This document shows, piece by piece, positions 37,846 to 46,902 of a DNA stretch of 64,000 nt; positions within the stretch are counted from its first letter, which is position 1, and every line of letters starts with the position of its first letter. Under the pieces are notes generated by a model that was not told where the DNA came from, did no database searches, and was given only the letters and a program-made list of their open reading frames with translations. The stretch is taken from positions 1 to 64,000 of the forward strand of contig NZ_BBYF01000021.1 in the NCBI RefSeq assembly GCF_001894745.1. Direction: 5' to 3'. This DNA is from Paenibacillus sp. NAIST15-1 (GTDB lineage Bacteria; Bacillota; Bacilli; Paenibacillales; Paenibacillaceae). Position numbers and translations under genes: made by a program.

Positions 37846-39564
37846 TTGGTTCAATTTCATATAGAACCGTGGGAACATCTTATTGATACCGTACCACCCG
37901 GCACGATTCTGGAACAATATGTGCCTCCTGAGGTTGAAGAAGCAGCACGTTATGTGATAACGAAATATGATATGCAAGTGTCCAGCATGGTGCTGATTAC
38001 CTCTAAACCTGACAAGGGCGGTGCGATCTGGCGAATTGAAACGAATCATGGGCCACGAAGCCTTAAAGTCCTTCATCGTACTCCTGCTCGCAGTCTATTC
38101 AGCATCGGTGCACAGCAATATCTGGTTGAGCAAGGTGCTCGCGTACCCGCCCTCATCCGGACGGTTGAGAACGATATCTATGTTGAGACTGGCGGAAAGC
38201 TGTGGATTGTAACGGACTGGGTTGAGCCCATGCAGCCTGTGTCGAAGGTTGACTTAGAAGGAGCTGCTCTTCTCTGCTACGGTCTCGGTGAATTCCATAA
38301 GTTCTCGAAAGGATACATTCCTCCTTCAGGTGCCGGCAAGTCCTCAAGACTATACACATGGCCAGCATATTATGAGAAGATCATCTCCAAAATCGGCTGG
38401 TTCCGTGACATTGCCGCCGTTTATACCGAATTTCCTGTCAGTCAGAAACTACTCGAAGTCGTAGATAGTTTTGAAACTCAGGCCAAAGAGACATTAGATC
38501 GATTGCTGAATGTATCGAAATATTTCAAAATGGTGGCAATGGGAGAACCCTATTGGGGATTAGTGCATCAAGACTACGGATGGTCTAATGGCCAAATGGG
38601 CCCAGGTGGAATATGGGTTATTGACTTGGACGGGGTCGCATACGACCTTCCTTTTCGTGATTTACGCAAACTGATTACAAGTACGATGGATGATATGGGC
38701 TGCTGGGATACAACCTGGATTCGCGGAATGATAGGCGCTTATCATGAAGCGAACCCAATGGATCGAGAAACGTTCGAGCTGCTATGCTTGGATATGGCGT
38801 TCCCGAACGAATTCTATAAGCATGTCAAAGAAATCGTATTTGACCCAACCACCTTCATGAGTATGGAATTGGAAAGTATTCTGCAACGTGTACTTGCTAC
38901 AGAAAGCACCAAATGGCAGGCACTAAACGAGCTTGCTGGCGACATCGAAAATTATGAACCCGGAGATTATTCGCAAGTTCCCGAATCATCAATGTGGCAG
39001 TTTACCATGCCTGATATCGAATATGCTAACGGAGAACTTGTATTCGACAAGCTTCCTTCGCTGCCCGAACAACCATCTGATCCTGCTCTTCAGCCAGACG
39101 GAGAACTTGCACCTGATGCAATATCTACTCTAATACCTAATGCCGTTGATCAATTCGAGAATGAAGCATCGAGCCTTTTACCAGTTGAATCCATTGATGC
39201 AGCCAGCTCTCAAGATGCCCCAGCACAACAGCTTCACGCCGAGGAGACAGCCGTTGCCGCTTCCGCTAATGAAGCGCTTCCGCTCTTCCCTACTCTCACT
39301 CTTACTCCTGATACGATCTATGCCGTCCGCCGCCGTAGAACTGCTCGCCGCAAGCGTAGAAGAATACGCCGCCACCGCTCAAGAAGAGTGCTTACGCGAA
39401 GACGTCTTGCTATTCGCCGCAAGCGCCGCCAAAAATCTTCGATCCTGCGCCGAATCAAGAGAACAAAGTTGTCCCGCTCTTTCGCCGGTCGGAAGAAGCG
39501 TATCTCTCGTGCAGCAGCGATACGCAAATCTAGAAAAAAATCACGTTCCGGTAAAACGGGATAA
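37846..39564 (+). CDS. CotS-type kinase-fold coat protein with Arg/Lys-rich tail
   Basis: TTG 37846 (7 nt after GGAGGG) gives 572 residues; ATG 37840 is too close to that site. Residues about 10-390 have the CotS/YutH kinase-like fold: GAIWRIETNHGPRSLKVLH (Lys strand), LVHQDYGWSN (catalytic loop with His and Asp) and VIDLDGVAYDLPFRDL (metal Asp). An acidic, Pro/Ala-rich spacer (about 400-490) then leads to a tail of some 79 residues (39325-39561) made mostly of Arg, Lys and Ser. Such tails recall CotG-like coat proteins. It starts 22 nt after the first glycosyltransferase. The function as kinase or as structural coat protein is open. Confidence 0.85.
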   Translation: MVQFHIEPWEHLIDTVPPGTILEQYVPPEVEEAARYVITKYDMQVSSMVLITSKPDKGGAIWRIETNHGPRSLKVLHRTPARSLFSIGAQQYLVEQGARVPALIRTVENDIYVETGGKLWIVTDWVEPMQPVSKVDLEGAALLCYGLGEFHKFSKGYIPPSGAGKSSRLYTWPAYYEKIISKIGWFRDIAAVYTEFPVSQKLLEVVDSFETQAKETLDRLLNVSKYFKMVAMGEPYWGLVHQDYGWSNGQMGPGGIWVIDLDGVAYDLPFRDLRKLITSTMDDMGCWDTTWIRGMIGAYHEANPMDRETFELLCLDMAFPNEFYKHVKEIVFDPTTFMSMELESILQRVLATESTKWQALNELAGDIENYEPGDYSQVPESSMWQFTMPDIEYANGELVFDKLPSLPEQPSDPALQPDGELAPDAISTLIPNAVDQFENEASSLLPVESIDAASSQDAPAQQLHAEETAVAASANEALPLFPTLTLTPDTIYAVRRRRTARRKRRRIRRHRSRRVLTRRRLAIRRKRRQKSSILRRIKRTKLSRSFAGRKKRISRAAAIRKSRKKSRSGKTG

Positions 39565-39584
39565 GACAGGAGGAAGCATACGGC

Positions 39585-40721
39585 ATGAACATCTTAATGA
39601 TCTGTACGGAGAAGCTTCCTGTCCCGAATATTAGGGGCGGCGCCATTCAGACCTATATCGGAGGAGTAAGCTCGCTGTTGAGCCAGAGGCATCACCTTAC
39701 GATAGTCGGCAGATCGGATCCAGAACTGCCTGATGTTGAAGTTGTCGATGGGATTCGGTATGTTCGCATTCCTTCGGAGGGACTATTCGAGGTATATGCC
39801 GAAGGAGTTATTCGATTTCTCGCTCAGAATAGCAAGCAATACGATCTGATCCATATCTTTAATCGTCCACGGCTTGTTCTCCCCGTGCGGAGTACAGCAC
39901 CTCATGCCCGAATCGTCTTAAGTATGCACAATGACATGTTCCATCCTGGCAAGATTCATCCGGAAGAAGGAAGAGCCGTTGTCGAACAAACGGATGCCAT
40001 TATTACCATAAGCAATTATATAGGACAGGAAATATGCAGATATCACCCTCACGCCGCAGCGAAAATACGTACAATATATTCCGCAGCAGACCTCTCCCTA
40101 TTCGCTCCTTGGGTTGAATCCGATTATGCTCGTCAGGCACGCAATAGCCTTCGTACAGAGTACCAGCTGAGTTCGAAGAAAGTCATTTTATTTGTTGGGC
40201 GGCTATCTCGCAATAAAGGCCCCCATGTGCTTGTCCGTGCGATGTCCCATCTGAAGCATTCAGATGCTGTATTAGTCGTAGTTGGCGGCGCATGGTACAG
40301 CGATAATAAAGTCAGTGACTATATTGGTTACGTAAGAGCAATTGCAGCTCGCTCTCCTGTTCCAGTGATTACGACCGGCTATGTGCAGGCGAACGAAGTC
40401 CATCGCTGGTTCTGTGCAGCAGATATATTCGTATGCACCTCAATATGGAATGAACCACTCGCGAGAGTACATTATGAAGCGATGGCAGCAGGCCTTCCAT
40501 TCCTTACGACCTCTCGCGGCGGTAATCCTGAAGTGATTCTTCAGGGAAATGGTCTTCTAGTTGAAGACCCAGAGAATCCACTAGAATATGCGAATAAGCT
40601 GAATCATCTTCTTGCTAATATGGATGAATGCAGACAAATGGGGCTGCGAGGAAGAAGAATTGCTGAGACACGGTTCGTCTGGCAGCGTGTCGCTCAAGAA
40701 ATATTAGAGGTATGGGGTTGA
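39585..40721 (+). CDS. GT4 glycosyltransferase (CotSA-like)
   Basis: Protein of 378 residues with AGGAGG 11 nt before the ATG. GT-B fold motifs: EKLPVPNIRGGAIQTYIGGV, HARIVLSMHNDMFHPGK, ILFVGRLSRNKGPHVLV and EPLARVHYEAMAAGLPFLTT (the E-x7-E donor site). Soluble. Third gene of the coat cluster, 20 nt after the CotS-type gene. Likely adds sugars to a coat or crust polysaccharide using the nucleotide sugar made by the convergent operon at 40772-44044. Confidence 0.88.
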   Translation: MNILMICTEKLPVPNIRGGAIQTYIGGVSSLLSQRHHLTIVGRSDPELPDVEVVDGIRYVRIPSEGLFEVYAEGVIRFLAQNSKQYDLIHIFNRPRLVLPVRSTAPHARIVLSMHNDMFHPGKIHPEEGRAVVEQTDAIITISNYIGQEICRYHPHAAAKIRTIYSAADLSLFAPWVESDYARQARNSLRTEYQLSSKKVILFVGRLSRNKGPHVLVRAMSHLKHSDAVLVVVGGAWYSDNKVSDYIGYVRAIAARSPVPVITTGYVQANEVHRWFCAADIFVCTSIWNEPLARVHYEAMAAGLPFLTTSRGGNPEVILQGNGLLVEDPENPLEYANKLNHLLANMDECRQMGLRGRRIAETRFVWQRVAQEILEVWG

Positions 40722-40739
40722 TTTACTGCTGTCATAACT

Positions 40740-40763
40740 GTGGCGCCGGCAACTCGGCGCCAC
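40740..40763. terminator. GC-rich stem-loop between convergent coat operons
   Basis: GTGGCGCCG-GCAACT-CGGCGCCAC, a perfect 9-bp stem without a T-run. It probably stops transcription from both sides. Confidence 0.5.
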
Positions 40764-40771
40764 CTCCTCCG

Positions 40772-41722
40772 TTATAGTCCATACAATTGTCGAATCGATG
40801 CAACCTCCCGCTCTAGCCCCTGTAGCAGATCGATTTGTGGATCGTAAGCGAGCAGCTTCTGCGCCTTACTGATATCTGCCCATGTGTGGCTTGGCTCCCC
40901 ATAAGTTCTTCCCATATATTGAATGCCTGCTTGATGTGGAATCAGCTGCTGCAACATATGAATGCAATCCATAATTGACGCTCGCTGCTTGCCGCCAATA
41001 TTCAATATTTGTCCCAGAATACCATCCGTATGAACAGCGGCTGCAATTCCCTCAACACAATCGGATACATAAGTAAAGTCGCGTGTTTGGCTTCCATCAC
41101 CAAATAAGGTTATCGGTTCACCGTGAATCATTTGACGAATAAAGCGGTGAAAGGCCATATCAGGACGCTGTCTTGGCCCATATACAGTAAAAAAGCGAAG
41201 TATCGTTACGGGAATCCCATCATTATGCAAATATACGCGGCACAGGTTCTCCCCAGTCAATTTGCTGACGCCATACGGCGACAATGGATCTGTGATCGCC
41301 CCTTCATCCACTCTCCCCGTCTTATCTCCATACACGGATGACGTAGAGGCATAGATAAATTTGCGTACCGGGCTCGACTTGCATGCTTCCAACAGCCGCT
41401 GTGTTGCCACGATATTGTGAGAGGCATAGTGAAGAAAATCCGGCCCCCAGCTCGATCTCACGCCCGGCATGCCTGCGAGGTGGCACACGACGTCGACATC
41501 CTTCAGCAGCAGTTCATTATTAGATTGCAATAAATTTGTTTCATGAAAGGTAAATCTATCATGAGTTCGCAATGAACTTAGATTGAGTTCCCTCTGAGGG
41601 CGCGGTGTGGACGAGTCAATATAGCCATCAACGCCAATAACGTGTACATGTTCGTCCAGCAGCAGCCGTTCACAGAGATGGGAGCCGATGAATCCAGCAG
41701 CTCCCGTCACCAATATATACAT
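40772..41722 (-). CDS. NAD-dependent sugar epimerase/dehydratase (YtcB-like)
   Basis: Extended SDR of 316 residues. GAAGFIGSHL binds NAD; STSSVYG and YGVSKL carry the catalytic Ser/Thr and Tyr-x3-Lys; RFFTVYGPRQRPDMAF is the usual nucleotide-sugar segment. It resembles UDP-glucuronate or UDP-glucose 4-epimerases. It is last in the operon nucleotidyltransferase - UDP-glucose dehydrogenase - epimerase, as YtcA-YtcB are paired in the Bacillus subtilis coat locus. A UDP-glucuronate epimerase role would fit the dehydrogenase upstream. Confidence 0.85.
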   Translation of the reverse strand: MYILVTGAAGFIGSHLCERLLLDEHVHVIGVDGYIDSSTPRPQRELNLSSLRTHDRFTFHETNLLQSNNELLLKDVDVVCHLAGMPGVRSSWGPDFLHYASHNIVATQRLLEACKSSPVRKFIYASTSSVYGDKTGRVDEGAITDPLSPYGVSKLTGENLCRVYLHNDGIPVTILRFFTVYGPRQRPDMAFHRFIRQMIHGEPITLFGDGSQTRDFTYVSDCVEGIAAAVHTDGILGQILNIGGKQRASIMDCIHMLQQLIPHQAGIQYMGRTYGEPSHTWADISKAQKLLAYDPQIDLLQGLEREVASIRQLYGL

Positions 41723-41777
41723 ATTCGACTACTCTCCTCCTTGTCTATTTCTAACGGAACATTTCATACTCTTCTCT

Positions 41778-43073
41778 CTATTTGTGCCCACCCACTCCTT
41801 CATAATCGTATCCAATTGCTTGCATCTCTTTTGCTCTGAGCATATTTCGGCCATCTAACAGAATAGGAGTTCGCATGATAGGGAGGGCCTCACTCCAATT
41901 CATAGATTCGTATACCGCCCACTCGGTGCAAATGATAGCTGCATCCGCATTGTGCAATGCATCCAAAATATGAGAATACTGTGTCAACCGAGCTGTTGGA
42001 TAGTTGGGAGGAAGTGCAGCGACGGGATCATGAACGCTTATAGTGGCACCACTGTTCCATAATTGGGTAATGATCGCTAGCGAAGGCGCTTCTCGTAAAT
42101 CATCCGTTCCTGGTTTAAAGGCCAGTCCGAGGATTGCGACCTTTTTTCCATCAAGGGTGCCGAGCTTCGCGGTCAGCTTCGTAAGAAAATAAGCATACTG
42201 CGTTCGATTAATGTGAACTACTTTCTCTAACAAGCCTAGATGAATGCCATACTGTTCCGCTGTGCTCAGTAATGCATTGACGTCTTTAGGGAAGCACGAA
42301 CCACCGTAGCCGATGCCTGCTCGTAAAAAGGAAGAACCGATTCGAGGATCCAACCCCATCCCTTGTGCTACATCTGTTATCGATACACCACATTGATCAC
42401 ACAGTCTAGCCAGTTCGTTTACATAGGAAATTTTGGTCGCGAGAAAAGCATTAGAGGCATATTTGATGAGCTCTGCAGTAGATGGCTCTGTTCGAATGAT
42501 TGGACACGTATACCTTCGGTACAGGCTGCTTACTACATCGGCCGCAGCTTGCGAATCGCTGCCTAGAATAATTCGATCAGGATGGAGCGCGTCATGAAGT
42601 GCACTGCCTTCTCGGAGGAATTCGGGATTGGATACGACGTCGAATGAGATTGGTTTGGTTTGCTTGTTAGCAACCCATTCCTTGATACGTTTCTGAGTAC
42701 CCACTGGCACTGTACTTTTGACTACAATGACTTTGTGTTCTTGCATATGTTCGCCAATCCATTCGGACACCTGCTGTATATATGTTAGATCAGCACTCCC
42801 GTCTTCTCGTGACGGTGTACCCACACAAATAAAAAGAATGTGATGCTTCTCAATCGCTTCCTTAGCATCGCTTACAAATTGGATATTGCCCTGATCCACA
42901 TACTTCTGCAGCAGTTCTCCTAGACCAGGCTCGTAGAAAGGAAGATCTCCCTTCTCTAAGGAACAGAGCTTTGAATGATCCGTATCAAATCCGGCTATTT
43001 TCCAACCATTTTCAGCAAAAGCAAGAGCTGTCGTTGTTCCGACATACCCTAGACCTACTACTAAAATATCCAT
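41778..43073 (-). CDS. UDP-glucose 6-dehydrogenase (YtcA/TuaD-like)
   Basis: ATG 43073, 8 nt after GGGGGG, gives 431 residues. N-terminal Rossmann: ILVVGLGYVGTTTALAFAE; catalytic Cys in GYGGSCFPKD; C-terminal UDP-binding domain with LGLAFKPGTDDLREAPS. It oxidises UDP-glucose to UDP-glucuronate with two NAD. It starts 5 nt after the nucleotidyltransferase stop. Together with the epimerase it supplies an acidic sugar donor for the coat glycan. Confidence 0.92.
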   Translation of the reverse strand: MDILVVGLGYVGTTTALAFAENGWKIAGFDTDHSKLCSLEKGDLPFYEPGLGELLQKYVDQGNIQFVSDAKEAIEKHHILFICVGTPSREDGSADLTYIQQVSEWIGEHMQEHKVIVVKSTVPVGTQKRIKEWVANKQTKPISFDVVSNPEFLREGSALHDALHPDRIILGSDSQAAADVVSSLYRRYTCPIIRTEPSTAELIKYASNAFLATKISYVNELARLCDQCGVSITDVAQGMGLDPRIGSSFLRAGIGYGGSCFPKDVNALLSTAEQYGIHLGLLEKVVHINRTQYAYFLTKLTAKLGTLDGKKVAILGLAFKPGTDDLREAPSLAIITQLWNSGATISVHDPVAALPPNYPTARLTQYSHILDALHNADAAIICTEWAVYESMNWSEALPIMRTPILLDGRNMLRAKEMQAIGYDYEGVGGHK

Positions 43074-43078
43074 GCTGT

Positions 43079-44044
43079 TCACCCCCCGGACGGTGATGCG
43101 ATAGCGTGTTGATTCGCGATCACATTGTTAAGTTGTACATTCGTGATGCTGACATCCTGAAGCACAATGCTGTTCTCGATGCTGCAGTGATTGATCTTAG
43201 CTCTTGGACCGATAGTTACATAGGGGCCTATGATACAGTCCTTCAATTCACTGGTAGAATCGATTACAACTGGTGGGATCAGGCGACATCCGGGATATCG
43301 CAACCGCAAATCATGGAGGTCTTTCTCTCCTATGTCTTCCAGTACCCATTGGTTCGCCTCCAGCCATCGTCCTATCGTTCCAATATCAGTATGGTTCTTA
43401 TCCGTAATCGCATAGCCAATTGAGAATTGATGGTCTATCAACCATTGAATGGCGTGTGTAATCTCATATTCTCCTCTCGGAGAGGGAGTTATCGAACGTA
43501 CAGCTTGAAATATCTGCGCAGTGAACACATATGCCCCGAGAGAAGCTAAATTTGATTTGGGATGCTTCGGCTTCTCTTCTAGCCCTACTACTTGATCATC
43601 CCTAACTTCTACGATTCCATAATCTTGTGGCTGAGCAACCTGTCCTAGTAGCATGCACGCATCGTGTTTTTTGTGCGCTACAACTTCCACGAGTCCTGAT
43701 AGTGACTCCGTGATTAGATTATCTCCAAGCATAAGTACAAAATCACTCCAGCCAATGTAGCTTTCCGCCTGTCTAACTGCATCTGCAATACCAAGAGGCG
43801 TATATTGGAAAATATACGTAATCTCTACTCCCCAACGTTCCCCTCTTCCCAACTGTTCCTGGAATAACATATGGTGTCCAGGTTGAATCACGATTCCAAC
43901 CTCTCGTATCCCCACTTCTATAAGCTTTTCGATGCAGTAATAGAGAAGCGGAACATTGGCAACGGGAAGCAAAGGTTTAGGGGTCGTGAATGAAAATGGT
44001 TGAACCCGTGAACCCTTGCCAGCACTGAGGATTAACCCCTTCAT
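43079..44044 (-). CDS. Sugar-1-phosphate nucleotidyltransferase (RmlA-like)
   Basis: Protein of 321 residues, AAAGGAGCGAGC before the ATG. The pyrophosphorylase loop reads LSAGKGSRVQPFSFTTPKPLLP, with LGIADAVRQA and MLGDNLI for the sugar and metal sites. The last 80 residues form a short left-handed beta-helix (IIGPYVTIGPRAKINHCSIENS). This long form is annotated as glucose-1-phosphate thymidylyltransferase-like. First gene of the three-gene minus-strand operon. Confidence 0.88.
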   Translation of the reverse strand: MKGLILSAGKGSRVQPFSFTTPKPLLPVANVPLLYYCIEKLIEVGIREVGIVIQPGHHMLFQEQLGRGERWGVEITYIFQYTPLGIADAVRQAESYIGWSDFVLMLGDNLITESLSGLVEVVAHKKHDACMLLGQVAQPQDYGIVEVRDDQVVGLEEKPKHPKSNLASLGAYVFTAQIFQAVRSITPSPRGEYEITHAIQWLIDHQFSIGYAITDKNHTDIGTIGRWLEANQWVLEDIGEKDLHDLRLRYPGCRLIPPVVIDSTSELKDCIIGPYVTIGPRAKINHCSIENSIVLQDVSITNVQLNNVIANQHAIASPSGG

Positions 44045-44110
44045 TTTGCTCGCTCCTTTATCGGTTAACAGCCATACATCACTATATGATTCTCAACTCT
44101 CCCAAGTAAG
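44045..44110 (-). promoter_or_regulatory. Candidate sigma-K promoter of the nucleotide-sugar operon
   Basis: On the minus strand CATATAGTG (one mismatch to CATANNNTA) lies 17 nt after an AC dinucleotide (TTACTT). It is suggestive only. Confidence 0.35.
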
Positions 44111-44201
44111 GGCTTCTGGAGGTTTATAGATGAAAATATACGGTTGCCATCTGTACTACGAACATATGAAAATTCCACACTCTAACACTTTTATTTGTCC
44201 A

Positions 44202-44229
44202 TACCCTTGCAGGTTATGAACATAGAATA
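44202..44229 (+). promoter_or_regulatory. Candidate sigma-K promoter of the Asp-rich protein gene
   Basis: CATAGAATA (44221-44229) matches the sigma-K -10 consensus CATANNNTA exactly. TACC at 44202-44205, 15 nt upstream, fits the AC-centred -35. This would time expression to the late mother cell. Confidence 0.5.
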
Positions 44230-44279
44230 GAAGGAACGCTCATAACGTTACCAATTCAATCAAGAGAGGATTGATTCGA

Positions 44280-44708
44280 TTGAGTAAGAATGAATATGTA
44301 AGCAAGATTAAAAAATTGGAGGATATCGATAGCGTTGAAGTCGAATATGCCGACGGCGAGAAGGTCGAATTTAAGGCAGATGAAGGCAGTGACCTTACGT
44401 CTTTTCTTGAAAAAATCGATTGGGATCAAGTTGAGGATGTCGAAGTCGAGCTAGTTAATGGTGAGAAGAATGGCATTAAATTGGGTGATGATGACGAGGA
44501 CGATGATGAGGCCTACAGCGACGATGATGATGACGATGACGACTATGAGTCCTATAGCGACGACGATGATGACGAGGACGATGATGAGTCTGACAGCGAC
44601 GATGATGACGAGGACGACGATGAGTATGACAGCGACGATGATGATGACGACGATGAGTATGACAGCGATGATGATGATGACGAAGACGAAGACGATGATG
44701 ATAAATAA
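44280..44708 (+). CDS. Small protein with extreme Asp-rich tail
   Basis: TTG 44280, 9 nt after AGAGAGGA, gives 142 residues. Residues 1-67 hold two related beta-type segments, VEVEYADGEKVEFK and VEVELVNGEKNGIK, joined by an acidic helix. Residues 68-142 are almost only Asp, Glu, Ser and Tyr, with repeats of the form Y-D/E-S-D-D-D-D. I do not recognise a family. Its opposite charge to the Arg/Lys tail encoded at 39325-39561, the divergent coat-sugar operon and the sigma-K-like promoter suggest a coat component. The Ser-Asp repeats look like acidophilic phosphorylation sites. Confidence 0.8.
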   Translation: MSKNEYVSKIKKLEDIDSVEVEYADGEKVEFKADEGSDLTSFLEKIDWDQVEDVEVELVNGEKNGIKLGDDDEDDDEAYSDDDDDDDDYESYSDDDDDEDDDESDSDDDDEDDDEYDSDDDDDDDEYDSDDDDDEDEDDDDK

Positions 44709-44732
44709 GATTGTTTACGACATAGACAAGAC

Positions 44733-44764
44733 AAAAGACGAGGAGCGAACTCCCCGTCTTTTTT
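44733..44764 (+). terminator. Terminator after the Asp-rich gene
   Basis: AAAAGACGAGGAG pairs with CTCCCCGTCTTTTTT, ending in a T-run. Confidence 0.8.
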
Positions 44765-44818
44765 ACATCGTTCGACTAGAACCCTCGATGCATGAGCTGG
44801 ATGTGCCGATGGAACCCC

Positions 44819-46069
44819 CTAATCACTCGTCCCATAAGGTTGAAATACCTCGCTCCAATTCCATCGCTCATAGTAATTGGTCCCGAGTGTCAGATTTGGA
44901 ATCCACACATGCGCATTCTTGCCATCAGGTCTTGACAACATAACATCTGCTGTCGAACGATTACTTCGAATCCACGCTACCTTCCTTCCATCTTCCACGA
45001 ACACAGGCGCATAATCGCCGAATCCCATGGCGGGAGCCGACAGCATCGCTTGTTGCCCTGAATCAAGGTCAACCTTCACAAGCTTAGGCAACGGCCTCTT
45101 CTCCGCATCGCTTGACCACAACGCTTCGTCAGCTCTCGACGCGACAATTGTACGATCATTGTACCAAGTGAAGCCAGTCTCTACTTTACCCGCAGGAGTA
45201 TAGATTTGCTGTTTCATTGGTGTCAAGCTGCTTAATAAGGTCAATTTTTTATTGCTTGTTGCTTCTCTTCCCTCACCCGCAATATAAGCAAGTTGATTTG
45301 CACTTGGTGCCCAGTTGAACCATTCTTCATCATGGAGCATGGTTCCCACTTTCAGAAAGGTTGTCCCATCTGAGGACAGCAAGCAGAGTGTATTGCTATC
45401 TGCAGATAATGAAGCAGTGGGAACAGCGATAAAGGCGATCCATTTCCTATCAGGAGACCATTTGAATGAGCTGGTTAACACGGCAAAGAAATCATCAGTT
45501 TGATTGGGAATCCGATACAGCAGTACTTTATTGGGTGTACCTGTTTCGGTGTCTAGGCCAATACGATATAACAATATATCCTCCCATTTCCCAGTTGGCA
45601 GCAGCTTAGAGAGTGTGGATACCAAAAAACCATTTCCGCTCGGATTCCAAGCATAGTTCCCGATGTTGTCTTCTATCGTTGTCACAATTGGGGTGCTAGG
45701 TGTATCCACATTGGCCATTCGAAGCGTGTAATCGGTTTGAAATGCGACTATGCTGTGCTTGGGCGACCACTGTATATTCTGACCCTTTCCTACTCTTCGA
45801 AGCGATTTCGTAGTCATATGGTATACCCAAACCTCATTTTCTTCCTTGCCTTTTGTAAAAGCGACCCACATCCCGTCATGCGACCATTTGGGATTCCGGA
45901 TGTACTCCCCTGTTGTGATCTGTGTCTCTTGTGTGCCGCTAGTTATCCATAAATCATTGTTGCGAATAAACGCAGCTGTATAGGACGAATTTGTCGGCCA
46001 TCCACTAGAGGGTGTCGACCATACGAACAGCAGCACGAATACAACTATGGCTTGTATGCACTTTCTCAT
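44819..46069 (-). CDS. Secreted TolB-like beta-propeller protein
   Basis: ATG 46069 gives 416 residues; an earlier in-frame ATG at 46141 has no supporting site. A signal peptide (residues 1-25, MRKCIQAIVVFVLLF) is followed by seven or so repeats of the form P-x-W-S-x-D-G/R-x-x-W-V/I-A-F, as in NPKWSHDGMWVAF and SFKWSPDRKWIAF. This is the WD40-like (PD40/TolB) beta-propeller. No enzymatic motif. It may be a carbohydrate- or protein-binding wall protein. Convergent with the Asp-rich gene. Confidence 0.75.
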   Translation of the reverse strand: MRKCIQAIVVFVLLFVWSTPSSGWPTNSSYTAAFIRNNDLWITSGTQETQITTGEYIRNPKWSHDGMWVAFTKGKEENEVWVYHMTTKSLRRVGKGQNIQWSPKHSIVAFQTDYTLRMANVDTPSTPIVTTIEDNIGNYAWNPSGNGFLVSTLSKLLPTGKWEDILLYRIGLDTETGTPNKVLLYRIPNQTDDFFAVLTSSFKWSPDRKWIAFIAVPTASLSADSNTLCLLSSDGTTFLKVGTMLHDEEWFNWAPSANQLAYIAGEGREATSNKKLTLLSSLTPMKQQIYTPAGKVETGFTWYNDRTIVASRADEALWSSDAEKRPLPKLVKVDLDSGQQAMLSAPAMGFGDYAPVFVEDGRKVAWIRSNRSTADVMLSRPDGKNAHVWIPNLTLGTNYYERWNWSEVFQPYGTSD

Positions 46070-46177
46070 GACACACCTACTTATCATTTTCCTTAGTGTG
46101 CCACTGAAGCGAACAGCATATGTGTTGGCCAGATCATGCATGGATACATTTACAAAAACGTCCGTAAGCGTTAAGCA

Positions 46178-46834
46178 CTAATTGACGAACCGATATTCCC
46201 AGAATACTTCCTTGCTATATTTAGCTCGAAATGCCGGATCTTCCAACGTTCCATTGTCTAATAAGAACCTCACTTGCGATTGGTGTGCATGAATAGCGTG
46301 TATTTTCTGCTCGACAAAGTCACTAACATCATTCACAACGCTTGGCTCCCCTAACACAGCCTTGCGATTCGAAGAGAATGCGATGCACAATACCCTAGGG
46401 CGCTCGCTCTCAGGCAGCAGCTTCACCGCTTGCACGACCGCAGCTCCGGTTGCATCGTGATCCGGATGCACACTATGACCCGGATAGAACGTGTATACAA
46501 TTGCCGGCTTAAGCTCTAGCAGCAAGTCAGCAATTCTCTGCGACAGCTTATCCTGCTCTTCGAACTCAATTGTTTTATCATGATAGCCCCACATGCGGAC
46601 ATCTTCGATTCCGATCCGCTTGCACGCCTCCAGCAATTCTTGCTTGCGGATGAGCGGCAATGTCACCCGATTGGCAAAGAGAGGGTTGCCCATGTTCCGC
46701 CCCATCTCTCCCAATGTCAAGCATGCATAAGTAACGGTCATGCCTTGATGAATATGTCTCGCCAATGTACCTGCCATAATCCCTTCATCATCGGGATGAG
46801 GCAGCACGACGACAATACGCTGTTGTGTTTCCAT
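46178..46834 (-). CDS. bshB2: Bacillithiol biosynthesis deacetylase BshB2
   Basis: ATG 46834, 8 nt after GAGGGG, gives 218 residues. LmbE/PIG-L zinc deacetylase motifs: VLPHPDDEGIMAG (zinc His, Asp-Asp) and YTFYPGHSVHPDHDA (catalytic and zinc His). BshB enzymes remove the acetyl group from GlcNAc-malate to give glucosaminyl-malate, the second step of bacillithiol synthesis. It follows yojF by 68 nt, the same pair as in Bacillus subtilis (yojF-yojG). Confidence 0.9.
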   Translation of the reverse strand: METQQRIVVVLPHPDDEGIMAGTLARHIHQGMTVTYACLTLGEMGRNMGNPLFANRVTLPLIRKQELLEACKRIGIEDVRMWGYHDKTIEFEEQDKLSQRIADLLLELKPAIVYTFYPGHSVHPDHDATGAAVVQAVKLLPESERPRVLCIAFSSNRKAVLGEPSVVNDVSDFVEQKIHAIHAHQSQVRFLLDNGTLEDPAFRAKYSKEVFWEYRFVN

Positions 46835-46902
46835 TTGATGTCCCCTCTTCAGTTGTCTCCTAATAATGATCATTCGCAATCAGCAGTGAGAAGGCTTGTT
46901 CC

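Noticed and set aside
44552-44734. Poly-Ser frame on the minus strand
   Set aside because: It is the complement of the Asp-rich GAT/GAC codons of the plus-strand gene.
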